Origin: UMGS363 sp051881775
Lineage (GTDB): Bacteria > Bacillota > Clostridia > Oscillospirales > Ruminococcaceae
Length of the DNA stretch: 37,774 nucleotides
Direction of reading: 5' to 3'
Assembly: GCA_051881775.1 (NCBI GenBank)
Contig: JBJEQN010000099.1
Span: 1 to 37,774 of the forward strand
How positions within the stretch are numbered: the first letter of the stretch is position 1; every line of letters begins with the position of its first letter. This document shows positions 8,376 to 15,844 of the stretch, one piece after another. The position numbers and the translations under genes were made by a program. The notes beneath the pieces are model-generated. The model was given only the letters and a program-made list of their open reading frames with translations, had not been told where the DNA came from and searched no databases.

Positions 8376-9140
8376 ATGACAAACGGCGAAAAGCTGCTGT
8401 ACCTTATAAAATACCTTCTTGCGGAAGATGAACGGTACAAAAACACGGAGATACCCGAAAGCAAAGAAGAGCGTTTCAGGCTGTTCCGAAGCCTTGTTAA
8501 CGTCCGTCCGCCCATGCCTATAGGCGATGATTTTTTTGAAGTGCAGGATGAGTTTCTGCAAGAGGAAACGGCGGCTAAAGGTATTGTCGATATTGCCGAT
8601 ATGCAGCCTGTCAAGGACAATATTTACCTTTGGAAAGGGGATATTACCACGCTGAAATGCGGCGCAATAGTCAACGCCGCAAATTCGGGAATGACAGGCT
8701 GCCATCTGCCCTGCCATATCTGCATCGACAACACCATACACACCTTTTCGGGAGTTCAGCTTCGCCTTGAATGTGCCGAAATAATGCGGAAACAGGGCTT
8801 TCCCGAACCAACGGGTCAGGCAAAGGTAACTTCGGCGTATAACCTGCCCTGTGAAAAGATAATCCACACCGTAGGTCCTATAGTGGAAGGAAAACTGACA
8901 AAGGAGCATTGCCGCCTGCTTGAAAGCAGCTACCGTTCCTGCCTTGAAGCTGCGGAAAAGTCGGGGGTAAGCAGCATAGCGTTCTGCTGTATCTCAACGG
9001 GAGTGTTCGGCTTCCCTCAGAAAGAAGCGGCGGAAATTGCAGTAGATACTGTCCGCAAATATTCGGGAAAAATCAAGGTGATATTCAATGTTTTTTTGCA
9101 AAGCGACTACGAAATTTACAGAGAATTGCTCACGCCTTAA
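8376..9140 (+). CDS. Zinc-dependent macrodomain protein-ADP-ribose hydrolase
   Basis: Hydrolase of 254 residues expected to remove ADP-ribose from proteins modified by the neighbouring sirtuin. A helical N-terminal region (about 1-75) precedes the macrodomain (about 80-254). The macrodomain begins with NIYLWKGDITTLKCGAIVNA and has the ADP-ribose loop AANSGMTGC and the diphosphate-binding loop ISTGVFGFPQ. The CHLPCHICIDNTIH segment carries the Cys/His ligands of the Zn-Macro class linked to SirTM. ATG 8376 follows AAAGGAATG; an upstream in-frame ATG lacks a good site. The 3' end overlaps the sirtuin gene by 53 bp, pointing to translational coupling. Confidence 0.93.
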   Translation: MTNGEKLLYLIKYLLAEDERYKNTEIPESKEERFRLFRSLVNVRPPMPIGDDFFEVQDEFLQEETAAKGIVDIADMQPVKDNIYLWKGDITTLKCGAIVNAANSGMTGCHLPCHICIDNTIHTFSGVQLRLECAEIMRKQGFPEPTGQAKVTSAYNLPCEKIIHTVGPIVEGKLTKEHCRLLESSYRSCLEAAEKSGVSSIAFCCISTGVFGFPQKEAAEIAVDTVRKYSGKIKVIFNVFLQSDYEIYRELLTP

Positions 9141-9945
9141 ATCAGAATTCGACCGTGCAGACTGTATTATCGTCGGCGCAGGAGCAGGTCTGTCTGCGGC
9201 TGCAGGCTTTACATATTCGGGAGAGCGTTTTGAAAAGCATTTCGGTGATTTTATAGAAAAATACGGCTTCAAGGATATGTATTCGGGGGGATTTTATCCT
9301 TTTGACAGCTTGGAGGAGCATTGGGCGTACTGGTCGAGATACATTTACATCAACCGTTACGCCGATACCGAAAACGGCGTGTACAAGCGGCTTTTTGAGC
9401 TTCTCTCGGACAAGGACTATTTTGTGCTGACCACCAACGTTGACCACCAATTCCAAAAAGCCGGATTTGATAAGGAACGGCTTTTTTATACTCAGGGTGA
9501 TTACGGACTTTTTCAATGTTCCGAGCCTTGCTGCGAAAAGACCTATGACAATGAAGAAGCTGTCCGCAGAATGTATGAAGAACAGAAAAATATGCGTATA
9601 CCCTCGGCGCTTATCCCTTGCTGCCCCGTATGCGGCAGACCCATGACAATGAATCTGCGGAGCGACGACAGCTTTGTTCAGGACGAGGGCTGGTACAATG
9701 CCGCAAAACGTTATGACGAATTTATCAGCCGTCATAAAAATATGCACATACTGTTCCTTGAACTTGGTGTAGGCTTCAACACTCCCGGTATAATAAAATA
9801 CCCCTTTTGGAAAATGACTGCGGAAGATACAAATGCGGTTTATGCCTGCGTTAATTTCGGAGAAGCATTTTGTCCCGAAGAGATCAAGGAGCGCTCGGTT
9901 TGCATTGACGGGGATATTGCAAAAGTGCTTGACATATTATCATAA
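9088..9945 (+). CDS. Class M sirtuin (SirTM), probable protein ADP-ribosyltransferase
   Basis: NAD-dependent sirtuin-fold protein of 285 residues. It has the class M signature: IIVGAGAGLSAAAGF (28-42), TTNVD with Asn117, and YTQGDYG, where Gln136 replaces the catalytic His of deacetylating sirtuins. Zinc Cys pairs are visible at 144/148-149 and 178-179/182. SirTM enzymes of Staphylococcus and Streptococcus mono-ADP-ribosylate a lipoylated GcvH-L protein, and their partner macrodomain reverses this. Here macrodomain and sirtuin are adjacent and overlapping, but no gcvH-L or lipoate ligase gene follows; a different substrate or a distant locus is implied. Start ATG 9088 has AAGGTGAT upstream within the macrodomain gene. 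Confidence 0.93.
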   Translation: MFFCKATTKFTENCSRLKSEFDRADCIIVGAGAGLSAAAGFTYSGERFEKHFGDFIEKYGFKDMYSGGFYPFDSLEEHWAYWSRYIYINRYADTENGVYKRLFELLSDKDYFVLTTNVDHQFQKAGFDKERLFYTQGDYGLFQCSEPCCEKTYDNEEAVRRMYEEQKNMRIPSALIPCCPVCGRPMTMNLRSDDSFVQDEGWYNAAKRYDEFISRHKNMHILFLELGVGFNTPGIIKYPFWKMTAEDTNAVYACVNFGEAFCPEEIKERSVCIDGDIAKVLDILS

Positions 9946-10009
9946 AGCGGACCTGCTATCCTTATTCAAACTCAAAAATCCCGCATTAAAACAAATCCCT
10001 GTATTCCTA

Positions 10010-10038
10010 TTGAATTTCGGTATTTTGTGTGATATAAT
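10010..10038 (+). promoter_or_regulatory. Promoter of metY
   Basis: TTGAAT, 17 bp, TATAAT. Transcription should start near 10045, so the 123-bp MITE-like hairpin at 10061-10183 lies inside the mRNA leader. Confidence 0.65.
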
Positions 10039-10060
10039 TTGTGGTGGAAATAATATTTGA

Positions 10061-10183
10061 TACTAATTCCAAATCGTTCTATAGACAAAGCCGACAGATA
10101 GAATAATCCAAGTCAAGGGAGCCTGACGCAGAATTGGATTATTATAGCCGAGGATTTGTCTATAGGTTGATTTGGAGTTAGTA
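10061..10183. repeat. MITE-like palindrome, TACTAAT family, copy A
   Basis: 123-bp element whose ends are TACTAATTCCAAATC and its imperfect complement GATTTGGAGTTAGTA. Inner arms TCTATAGACAAA/TTTGTCTATAG and AATAATCCAA/TTGGATTATT extend the fold almost end to end. Ends beginning and ending in TA suggest a TA-target element. It shares its ends with 27516-27673 and 36973-37072. Confidence 0.75.
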
Positions 10184-10205
10184 TGGGTTGAAAGGACGTA
10201 CCGCA

Positions 10206-11492
10206 ATGAAAGAAATGAATCCCAACGCAAAAATTGAAACAAAATGCCTTCACGCAGGCTATACCCCCAAAAACGGCGAGCCGAGAGTTGTTCCCATAGT
10301 ACAGAGCACCACCTATGTTTACGACTCCACAGACGACGTTGCAGCCGTTTTTGACGACCCCACAAAAAGCCTTATCTACTCACGCTTTGAGAACCCCACC
10401 ACAGACGCAGTTGAAAAGAAAATAGCCGCTCTTGAAGGCGGCGCTGCGGCAATGTGTACCTCCAGCGGACAGGCGGCTTCTCTGCTTTCCATACTGAACA
10501 TCTGCGAAGCAGGGGACAGCTTCATCGCTTCTTCCTCCATTTACGGCGGAACTATCAACCTTTTTGCCGTTACCCTTAAAAGAATGGGCATTGAGTGCAT
10601 TTGGGTAAGCGTTGACGCAACGGAAGAAGAGCTTAACGCCGCTTTCAAGGAGAACACAAAGGCTGTTTTCGGCGAAACTATCGCAAATCCTGCTCTTACC
10701 GTCCTTGATATTGAAAAATGGGCAAAGGCAGCTCACGCTCACGGCGTACCCCTTATCGTTGACAACACCTTTGCAACGCCTGTGCTTTGCCGTCCTATTG
10801 AATGGGGCGCAGACATCGTTATCCACTCCACTTCAAAGTATATGGACGGTCACGCTGTGCAGGTAGGCGGCGTTATCGTTGACAGCGGCAAGTTCGACTG
10901 GACAAACGGCAAGTTCCCCTGTATGACAGAGCCTGACGAAAGCTATCACGGCATTGTTTATACCAAGCAGTACCCATTTGCGCCTTATATCGTAAAGGCA
11001 AGAATGCAGCTTATGAGAGATTTCGGCTGTTATCCTGCCGCAAATTCTTCTTTCCTGCTCAATTTGGGACTTGAAACTCTGGCGGTAAGAATGAAGCAGT
11101 ATTGCAGCAACGCACTCACAGTTGCGGAATACATAGAAAAGAGCGACAAGGTAAGCAGCGTTTCCTATCCTGCGCTTAAGAGCAATAAATATAAGGCGCT
11201 TGCCGATAAATACCTGCCCGAAGGCACAAGCGGCGTTATCTCCGTTTCCATAAAGGGCGGACGTGACAACGCAGTAAAGTTTATGGATGCGCTTAAGCTG
11301 GCGTCAAATGAAGTACACGTTGCAGATATACGCACCTGTGTTCTTCATCCTGCCTCCGCAACACATCGTCAGCTTACGGACGAGCAGCTTGCCGCAGCAG
11401 GAATAGACGGCGGACTTATCAGACTTTCCGTTGGCCTTGAAAACGTTGATGATATTATCGCAGACGTTCAGCAGGCTTTGGATAATATATAA
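10206..11492 (+). CDS. metY: O-acetylhomoserine aminocarboxypropyltransferase (sulfhydrylase)
   Basis: Cytosolic PLP enzyme of 428 residues that makes homocysteine (or methionine) from O-acetylhomoserine and sulfide (or methanethiol). The Cys/Met metabolism PLP fold is complete: SRFENPTTDAVEKKIAALEG, the cofactor-binding region SSIYGGTINLF, VDNTFATPVLCRP, and the Schiff-base Lys in HSTSKYMDGH. Length fits the MetY branch rather than the shorter MetB/MetC group, and the VHVADIRTCVLHPASATHRQ segment is typical. ATG 10206 is used because AAAGGA stands about 9 bp upstream; an upstream TTG at 10188 lacks a site. No SAM riboswitch or T-box is seen; a MITE-like hairpin occupies the leader instead. 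Confidence 0.94.
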   Translation: MKEMNPNAKIETKCLHAGYTPKNGEPRVVPIVQSTTYVYDSTDDVAAVFDDPTKSLIYSRFENPTTDAVEKKIAALEGGAAAMCTSSGQAASLLSILNICEAGDSFIASSSIYGGTINLFAVTLKRMGIECIWVSVDATEEELNAAFKENTKAVFGETIANPALTVLDIEKWAKAAHAHGVPLIVDNTFATPVLCRPIEWGADIVIHSTSKYMDGHAVQVGGVIVDSGKFDWTNGKFPCMTEPDESYHGIVYTKQYPFAPYIVKARMQLMRDFGCYPAANSSFLLNLGLETLAVRMKQYCSNALTVAEYIEKSDKVSSVSYPALKSNKYKALADKYLPEGTSGVISVSIKGGRDNAVKFMDALKLASNEVHVADIRTCVLHPASATHRQLTDEQLAAAGIDGGLIRLSVGLENVDDIIADVQQALDNI

Positions 11493-11500
11493 GCGCTCCA

Positions 11501-12267
11501 CCGCGAAGCGTCTAAAGTTTACGTCCACGCTTTTCAAAGGGTGGCAGGGGTCAAGGGGGCAGCGCCCCTTGTCGCTTCCGCAGAAGCGAAATCTCCAAAA
11601 GTAAGGCATAACGTAAAGCTGCGTTAAAAAAGTAAAGTAAAAAATCCAAAGGCGCAATTCACGCCAAAATGCGGAAACGGACAATGTTTTGTATAACACA
11701 AAACTCGTGGAACCAATTAATGTGAATTGCGCCAATTCTATCCCGTAAAAACAAAGTAACCCTCGGATAAAATGTACAGAGCGGAGCGATGTGCATTTTA
11801 TCCGACACAGCAAACTTTGGTGGTAGTTTTCCACACAAAATCAGCATTTTTTGCAATCTCTCTGTAGGGGCGCACAGTGTGCGCCCGATTTTATTACACG
11901 GAATTGTCCGTTGCGCCATATTGCCCGTTAATAACCGCTTTTTCGTGCATAACAACACTCTACTTTTGCCGTGTCGCAACAAATACACTTCGCTCCGCTC
12001 AGTATATTTGTTGCGAGGGCAGTTTTGTTTTATAGGATAGAAATGGCGCAATTCACATTAGTCGGTTCCGCAGGTTTTGTGTCATATGACACTTTACTCG
12101 GTTCCGCTCTTGAGGTGAATTGCGCCTTTGGATTTTTTACTTTGCTTGCTTTGCTTTTACAATGCGTTGTGCCTTACTTTAGGGGTGTTTCGCTCCTGCG
12201 GGAGCGACAATGGGGCGCTGCCCCCTTGACCCCTGCCACCCTTTGAAAAGCGTGGACGTAAACTTTA
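11501..12267. repeat. Composite nested palindromic element, copy 2 (complete)
   Basis: About 767 bp lying between the stops of the convergent metY and CE2-like genes. Outer arms of roughly 100 bp are mutual reverse complements: the left begins CCGCGAAGCGTCTAAAGTTT and the right ends with GCGTGGACGTAAACTTTA. Just inside are hairpins bounded by GGCGCAATTCAC and its complement (11651-11733 and 12045-12126). The core contains a GGATAAAATG hairpin, a GTAGGGGCGCAC palindrome (11863-11888) and a further hairpin near 11968-12018. Internal order and sequence match copy 1 at 1-736. Open frames in the core are conserved only as DNA and are not judged to be genes. Confidence 0.85.
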
Positions 12268-12281
12268 TTCTGCTTCGCAGT

Positions 12282-13331
12282 TTACAGCACATTATTTTTA
12301 ATAAACGCCGTCAATTCCTCCGCCATTTCGTTATGCTCGGGAAGTCTGGGGTGTCCGGGGGTTGCTGCTCCGTTGCGGCTGAACATATTGTGATAAGCCC
12401 TTATGCCCATTTCGTTGAGCCTGTCCTTTATCTCATCGATGGCTTTATCCCATTCGGGGTCGTGCATAAGTACGGTGGTGGTAAGCACAAATTTAGGCGA
12501 ACCGTACTTATCGTTAAGAGTGCGCACCATTTTTATATACGCCGTCTGCCATTCCATACGGTAAACAGGGTCGGAGATGTCAATGTCGTCCTTGTCCGTT
12601 CTGCCGTTGTGCTTGTCGTTCTGTCCTATGGCTATAACTACAATATCGGGGGTATAAAGCGAGAAATCCCACTGTGACACGCCGCCCTCGGGGAAGTAGC
12701 ACAGCTTGTCAAAGGTGCTTTCAAGACCTATATAATCGGGGTGGTGGAAATAGCCTGTGCCGTCAAAAAGGGCAATGCCGCCCTGACAGTTGTTATGTAT
12801 CTGCGCATCAAGGTTACGGGCAGTCTGCATAACAAAGCTGTTCCATACGTTGTCGTATCTGCTGTTGTGTCCGTCGGGGTCGCACTTGCCAACATAGTCC
12901 ACAGCCTCGATCACCTCTCCTGCGCACACGCTGTCGCCGTAGACCTCCATTTTAAGCCGTGGCAGGGCAGGCTTTTCAAGCAAAGTGCCGTCTATCTCCA
13001 CGCCCTTGAAAATGAGAAGCTGGTTTGCGGCGTGTTTCTTATAGATAACGACCTCGTGGCTTGCGTCGGGCAGGTCTTCGGCGGCGGTGAGCAGCACTTC
13101 CTTGCCGTTGTTTTCGGGAGAAAGAGGGAGCTTTATCATTTCGCCGTCAAGAATAACGCCAAGGGCAAGCTCGCCCCAGTAGGAGTGATTTACCACAGAT
13201 ATTTTAAGGCTTGTACCTTTGAAGTTGAATCTTATCTGAGAGCCTGCCCAGAAAAGCGCAGGTGCGTCGGGGTCGGAATGATCTATTCTGCCCATATATG
13301 CCATATTCGGGTCAGAGGGTTTGAAAAACAT
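12282..13331 (-). CDS. CE2-like SGNH carbohydrate acetylesterase, cytoplasmic
   Basis: Predicted O-acetyl esterase of 349 residues. The N-terminal jelly-roll of carbohydrate esterase family 2 (about 10-115) contains MGRIDHSDPDAPALFWAGSQ and IRFNFKGTSLKISV. The SGNH hydrolase domain (about 125-345) has the nucleophile Ser in VYGDSVCAGE, block III as AIGQND, and the terminal His in PGHPRLPEHNEMA. There is no signal peptide, so it should act on acetylated oligosaccharides after uptake, unlike many secreted CE2 enzymes. Start ATG 13331 follows AAAGGAG. It stands alone, bounded by the composite palindrome and by the terminator of the operon to its right. Confidence 0.88.
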   Translation of the reverse strand: MFFKPSDPNMAYMGRIDHSDPDAPALFWAGSQIRFNFKGTSLKISVVNHSYWGELALGVILDGEMIKLPLSPENNGKEVLLTAAEDLPDASHEVVIYKKHAANQLLIFKGVEIDGTLLEKPALPRLKMEVYGDSVCAGEVIEAVDYVGKCDPDGHNSRYDNVWNSFVMQTARNLDAQIHNNCQGGIALFDGTGYFHHPDYIGLESTFDKLCYFPEGGVSQWDFSLYTPDIVVIAIGQNDKHNGRTDKDDIDISDPVYRMEWQTAYIKMVRTLNDKYGSPKFVLTTTVLMHDPEWDKAIDEIKDRLNEMGIRAYHNMFSRNGAATPGHPRLPEHNEMAEELTAFIKNNVL

Positions 13332-13429
13332 AAAAACAGCTCCTTTACGGTTTGGTTTAAAATGATTTTACCATATTTCCCGTATATGTTCAAGCATAAT
13401 TATATGAAAATCAAATTTTTGCCGCCGAA

Positions 13430-13468
13430 ACAAAAGCGAAGCGCACCATTGCTGCCGGTACGCTTCGC
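13430..13468 (-). terminator. Terminator of the PadR-DUF1700-DUF4097 operon
   Basis: Minus-strand hairpin with arms GCGAAGCGTACC and GGTGCGCTTCGC followed by TTTTG, directly after the DUF4097 stop. Confidence 0.7.
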
Positions 13469-13476
13469 CGCATTTG

Positions 13477-14478
13477 TTATTTATCCTTGAAATTTACGTC
13501 AATATTTCCGCTGTCGCTTCTGAAATCAAGCACAGGGCTGCCGTCACGAATTTCCGTCTTTAAGCTGCTGCTGCCGTAGGACGCTTCGGAAATTATGCTG
13601 TAACCGCTTTCTTTGCCGATAATGCTGCCCTTTATATGTCCGTATTCGGTCTCAAACCGTCCGCCCTGTCCGAAAACACATTCCTCAAGGTCAATGCTGC
13701 CGCTTGAAGCGTAAACGTAAGGCTCTTCTTCAAACACCGATTCGGATATGTCAACATTGCCGTAGCTGCTCTTGAATGTAAAGCTGCCTGCAAAAATTGA
13801 ATCGGAGATCTCCGATTTGCCGCTTTCAACGGTAATGCTCTGACCGCCGTTAAGTACACATTCCTCCAGTTCAAATTTACCGTAAAGGGAATTTAACTCA
13901 AAGCCACCGGAGGTACTCAATCTTTCCGCCGAGAAATTGCCGCTGTCCATTTCAGCTTTAAAGGAGCCGAAGTCGGAATACTCTATTTCCGCATTGCCGT
14001 ACAGCTGTTTAAGGGTGAACCTTTCCGCCGAAACTCCCCACATTTCCAGTTTTCCGCTGTCAACAACGGCGTTTATGCTGCCGCTGTAATTTTCGGGAAG
14101 CAGTATGGTAAGGGGCGGCTTTTTGTCTGCGTAAAAATCAATGTTCATAAAGGTGAACCATGCGTTCTGCTTTGAAGCAGCCGTTTCGCCCCTGAGGATT
14201 ACGGCACCGTTTGATTCTGAGGCGATGTAGCGTATATTTCCGCCGCTTTGGCAGGTTATGTGTATCATACTGTCGGGAGAAAGTCCGAGCTTTACATCGT
14301 CGTAAAGCGCTTCAAAATCAAGGTCAAGACTTCCGTCAAAGGCGAAGCTTTCTTCCGTGTAGTTATATTCAACGCCGGACAGCTTTGTTATGTCAAAGCC
14401 TGAAACTGCAAAGCCTGCCGCAAATATCACCGCTCCGCAAGCCATTACGCAGAGCGCAGTTTTAGTTAAAATGTTCAT
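13477..14478 (-). CDS. DUF4097 family beta-helix-like surface or membrane protein
   Basis: Protein of 333 residues with an N-terminal membrane segment (about 7-27) and an extracellular region made of short repeated strands. Repeats contain alternating SSYGNVDI-, SLYGKFEL- and DSGKLEM-like units, as in the DUF4097 (adhesin-like) family. Its start overlaps the DUF1700 stop by 4 bp (ATGA), and the three genes padR, DUF1700, DUF4097 form a familiar Firmicutes operon. The likely role is in an envelope-stress or anti-sigma-like signalling circuit; the exact function is unknown. Confidence 0.85.
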   Translation of the reverse strand: MNILTKTALCVMACGAVIFAAGFAVSGFDITKLSGVEYNYTEESFAFDGSLDLDFEALYDDVKLGLSPDSMIHITCQSGGNIRYIASESNGAVILRGETAASKQNAWFTFMNIDFYADKKPPLTILLPENYSGSINAVVDSGKLEMWGVSAERFTLKQLYGNAEIEYSDFGSFKAEMDSGNFSAERLSTSGGFELNSLYGKFELEECVLNGGQSITVESGKSEISDSIFAGSFTFKSSYGNVDISESVFEEEPYVYASSGSIDLEECVFGQGGRFETEYGHIKGSIIGKESGYSIISEASYGSSSLKTEIRDGSPVLDFRSDSGNIDVNFKDK

Positions 14479-15092
14479 TTTACCTCTCCTTTACCCGAGC
14501 CGAAAAGAGCCGATTTGATTTTTTTCGGTATCATTACCGATACAGCCGCAAGTCCCTTTGTAGCCTTGCAGAAGGGTGTGAAAAGCAGTATGGAAAGTCC
14601 TGCGGCAAAGGCATAAGCGCCCGATACCATCATTCCGCCGCCTATCTGTCCGCAGAATATGCGCACAATACCGTGGATGACACCTGCAATTCCGCCTAAA
14701 GCCAGCGAAGCCTCCGCCGCCCACAAAGCCACTGCAACCGACCAAATAACAATATATACCGACAGCAGCAGTACCAGCGCACAAAGCACAAGCACCAGCC
14801 ACAGGGGAGAACCCAGTGCCGCCAGAACTGCCCAAAGGGTCTTATTGCCTGCGGAGCTGCGGCTTTTCTTTATGGCGCTCCCTGCAAGAGATGTCAGCGG
14901 AAGACCTATCTTTATTTCCTCTGCGATCCTTTCAATGCTGCCGAGGGCTTCCACCGCTTCTTCCTCGGTCATTCCGTCCTCTTTTCTGTCGTCTATTGCT
15001 TCAAGGTAAAATTCAAGCTGTTCCATTACCTTGTCCCTTGGATAATCCGCCAGAAGCGAAAGTATCTTTTCTGTAAATTCAGTTTTGTTCAT
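14475..15092 (-). CDS. DUF1700/HAAS-domain membrane protein
   Basis: Membrane protein of 205 residues. The N-terminal cytoplasmic HAAS domain (about 1-65) has the pattern LSLLADYPRDKVMEQLEFYL then DGMTEEEAVEALGSIERIA. Hydrophobic segments follow at about 85-110, 113-135 and 147-175. Such proteins are encoded beside PadR regulators and are thought to be membrane partners of the circuit. The start overlaps the PadR gene by 14 bp and uses a GGGGAGG site within it, so translation is coupled. Confidence 0.88.
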   Translation of the reverse strand: MNKTEFTEKILSLLADYPRDKVMEQLEFYLEAIDDRKEDGMTEEEAVEALGSIERIAEEIKIGLPLTSLAGSAIKKSRSSAGNKTLWAVLAALGSPLWLVLVLCALVLLLSVYIVIWSVAVALWAAEASLALGGIAGVIHGIVRIFCGQIGGGMMVSGAYAFAAGLSILLFTPFCKATKGLAAVSVMIPKKIKSALFGSGKGEVK

Positions 15093-15405
15093 TTTCCGAG
15101 CCTCCCCTTATGAAATCGTAAATTTTCATTACCTCGTCCCACTCTTCAAGGAAACGGGCTATTTCTTCCCGTCCGCCTTCGGTTATGGAGTAATATTTCC
15201 TTAGTCTGCCGCTGTGTTCAACGGAATATACGGTAAGAAAGTTTCCATTTTCAAGCCTTTTCAGTATAGGATAAAGGGTGGATTCGGAAATTTTCACGCC
15301 GTTTTCAGACAGATCCTTGATTATTTGGTACCCGTAGGAATCTCCCGGAGCAAGCGCCTTAAGAACGCAGACCTCCAGCAGACCTCTTTTAAGCTGACTG
15401 TCCAT
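15079..15405 (-). CDS. PadR family transcriptional regulator
   Basis: Winged helix-turn-helix regulator of 108 residues, the short PadR-s2 form. The pattern is MDSQLKRGLLEVCVLKAL, DSYGYQIIKDL, SESTLYPILKRLE, a GRLRKYYSITEGG wing and a short C-terminal dimerisation helix. The start at 15405 follows CAGGAGGAAATA; longer frames have no site. As first gene of the operon it probably represses its own promoter through the palindrome at 15421-15476. Confidence 0.93.
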   Translation of the reverse strand: MDSQLKRGLLEVCVLKALAPGDSYGYQIIKDLSENGVKISESTLYPILKRLENGNFLTVYSVEHSGRLRKYYSITEGGREEIARFLEEWDEVMKIYDFIRGGSENEQN

Positions 15406-15420
15406 TATTTCCTCCTGTAT

Positions 15421-15476
15421 AATACTATGTGTTGCGATGTATCTTGCTATGTATATACTATACAACGCATAGTATT
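15421..15476. promoter_or_regulatory. PadR operator and operon promoter region
   Basis: AATACTATGTGTTG (15421-15434) and CAACGCATAGTATT (15463-15476) match as an inverted repeat in 13 of 14 positions. They frame a TATATAC-rich core 16 bp upstream of the PadR start. This is where an autoregulating PadR would bind. Confidence 0.65.
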
Positions 15477-15565
15477 GTTTGTCAAGAGGTATAATAAAGA
15501 TTTGTTGAAACAGTATGATTTCAAGGGGTATTTTCCTGCACGGATTGTTTATATGCAACAAAAAA

Positions 15566-15719
15566 ACGGGACTGTTGCACGTTGATTAAAAAATCATAAA
15601 ATTGCGGGCGGATAATATCCGCCCCTACATTAAACTGCGTATTTTAGCGCATTTATCTTGTAGGGGCGGCTATCAGCCGCCCGTTTTTTTATAATTTTAT
15701 TAACGTGCAACAGTCCCGT
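15566..15719. repeat. 154-bp MITE-like element with perfect terminal inverted repeats
   Basis: Ends ACGGGACTGTTGCACGTT and AACGTGCAACAGTCCCGT are perfect complements of 18 bp. Inside, ATAAAATT/AATTTTAT and two GGGCGG palindromes (15603-15627 and 15660-15684) continue the symmetry. There is no coding capacity. It lies between the YdjH-like stop and the PadR promoter region. The remainder of the gap (15720-15844) contains only an AT-rich TTCACTATTCATTATCC-type repeat. Confidence 0.75.
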
Positions 15720-15844
15720 ATATTTTTGTATTGGTGATATTGTTTCAAGCTGAATCGTAAAAAATTATAATTCGTGAGCGAAGCGAACACCAAAATTATT
15801 CATTTTTCGTTATTCACTATTCATTATCCATTTAGCGCAGCGCT

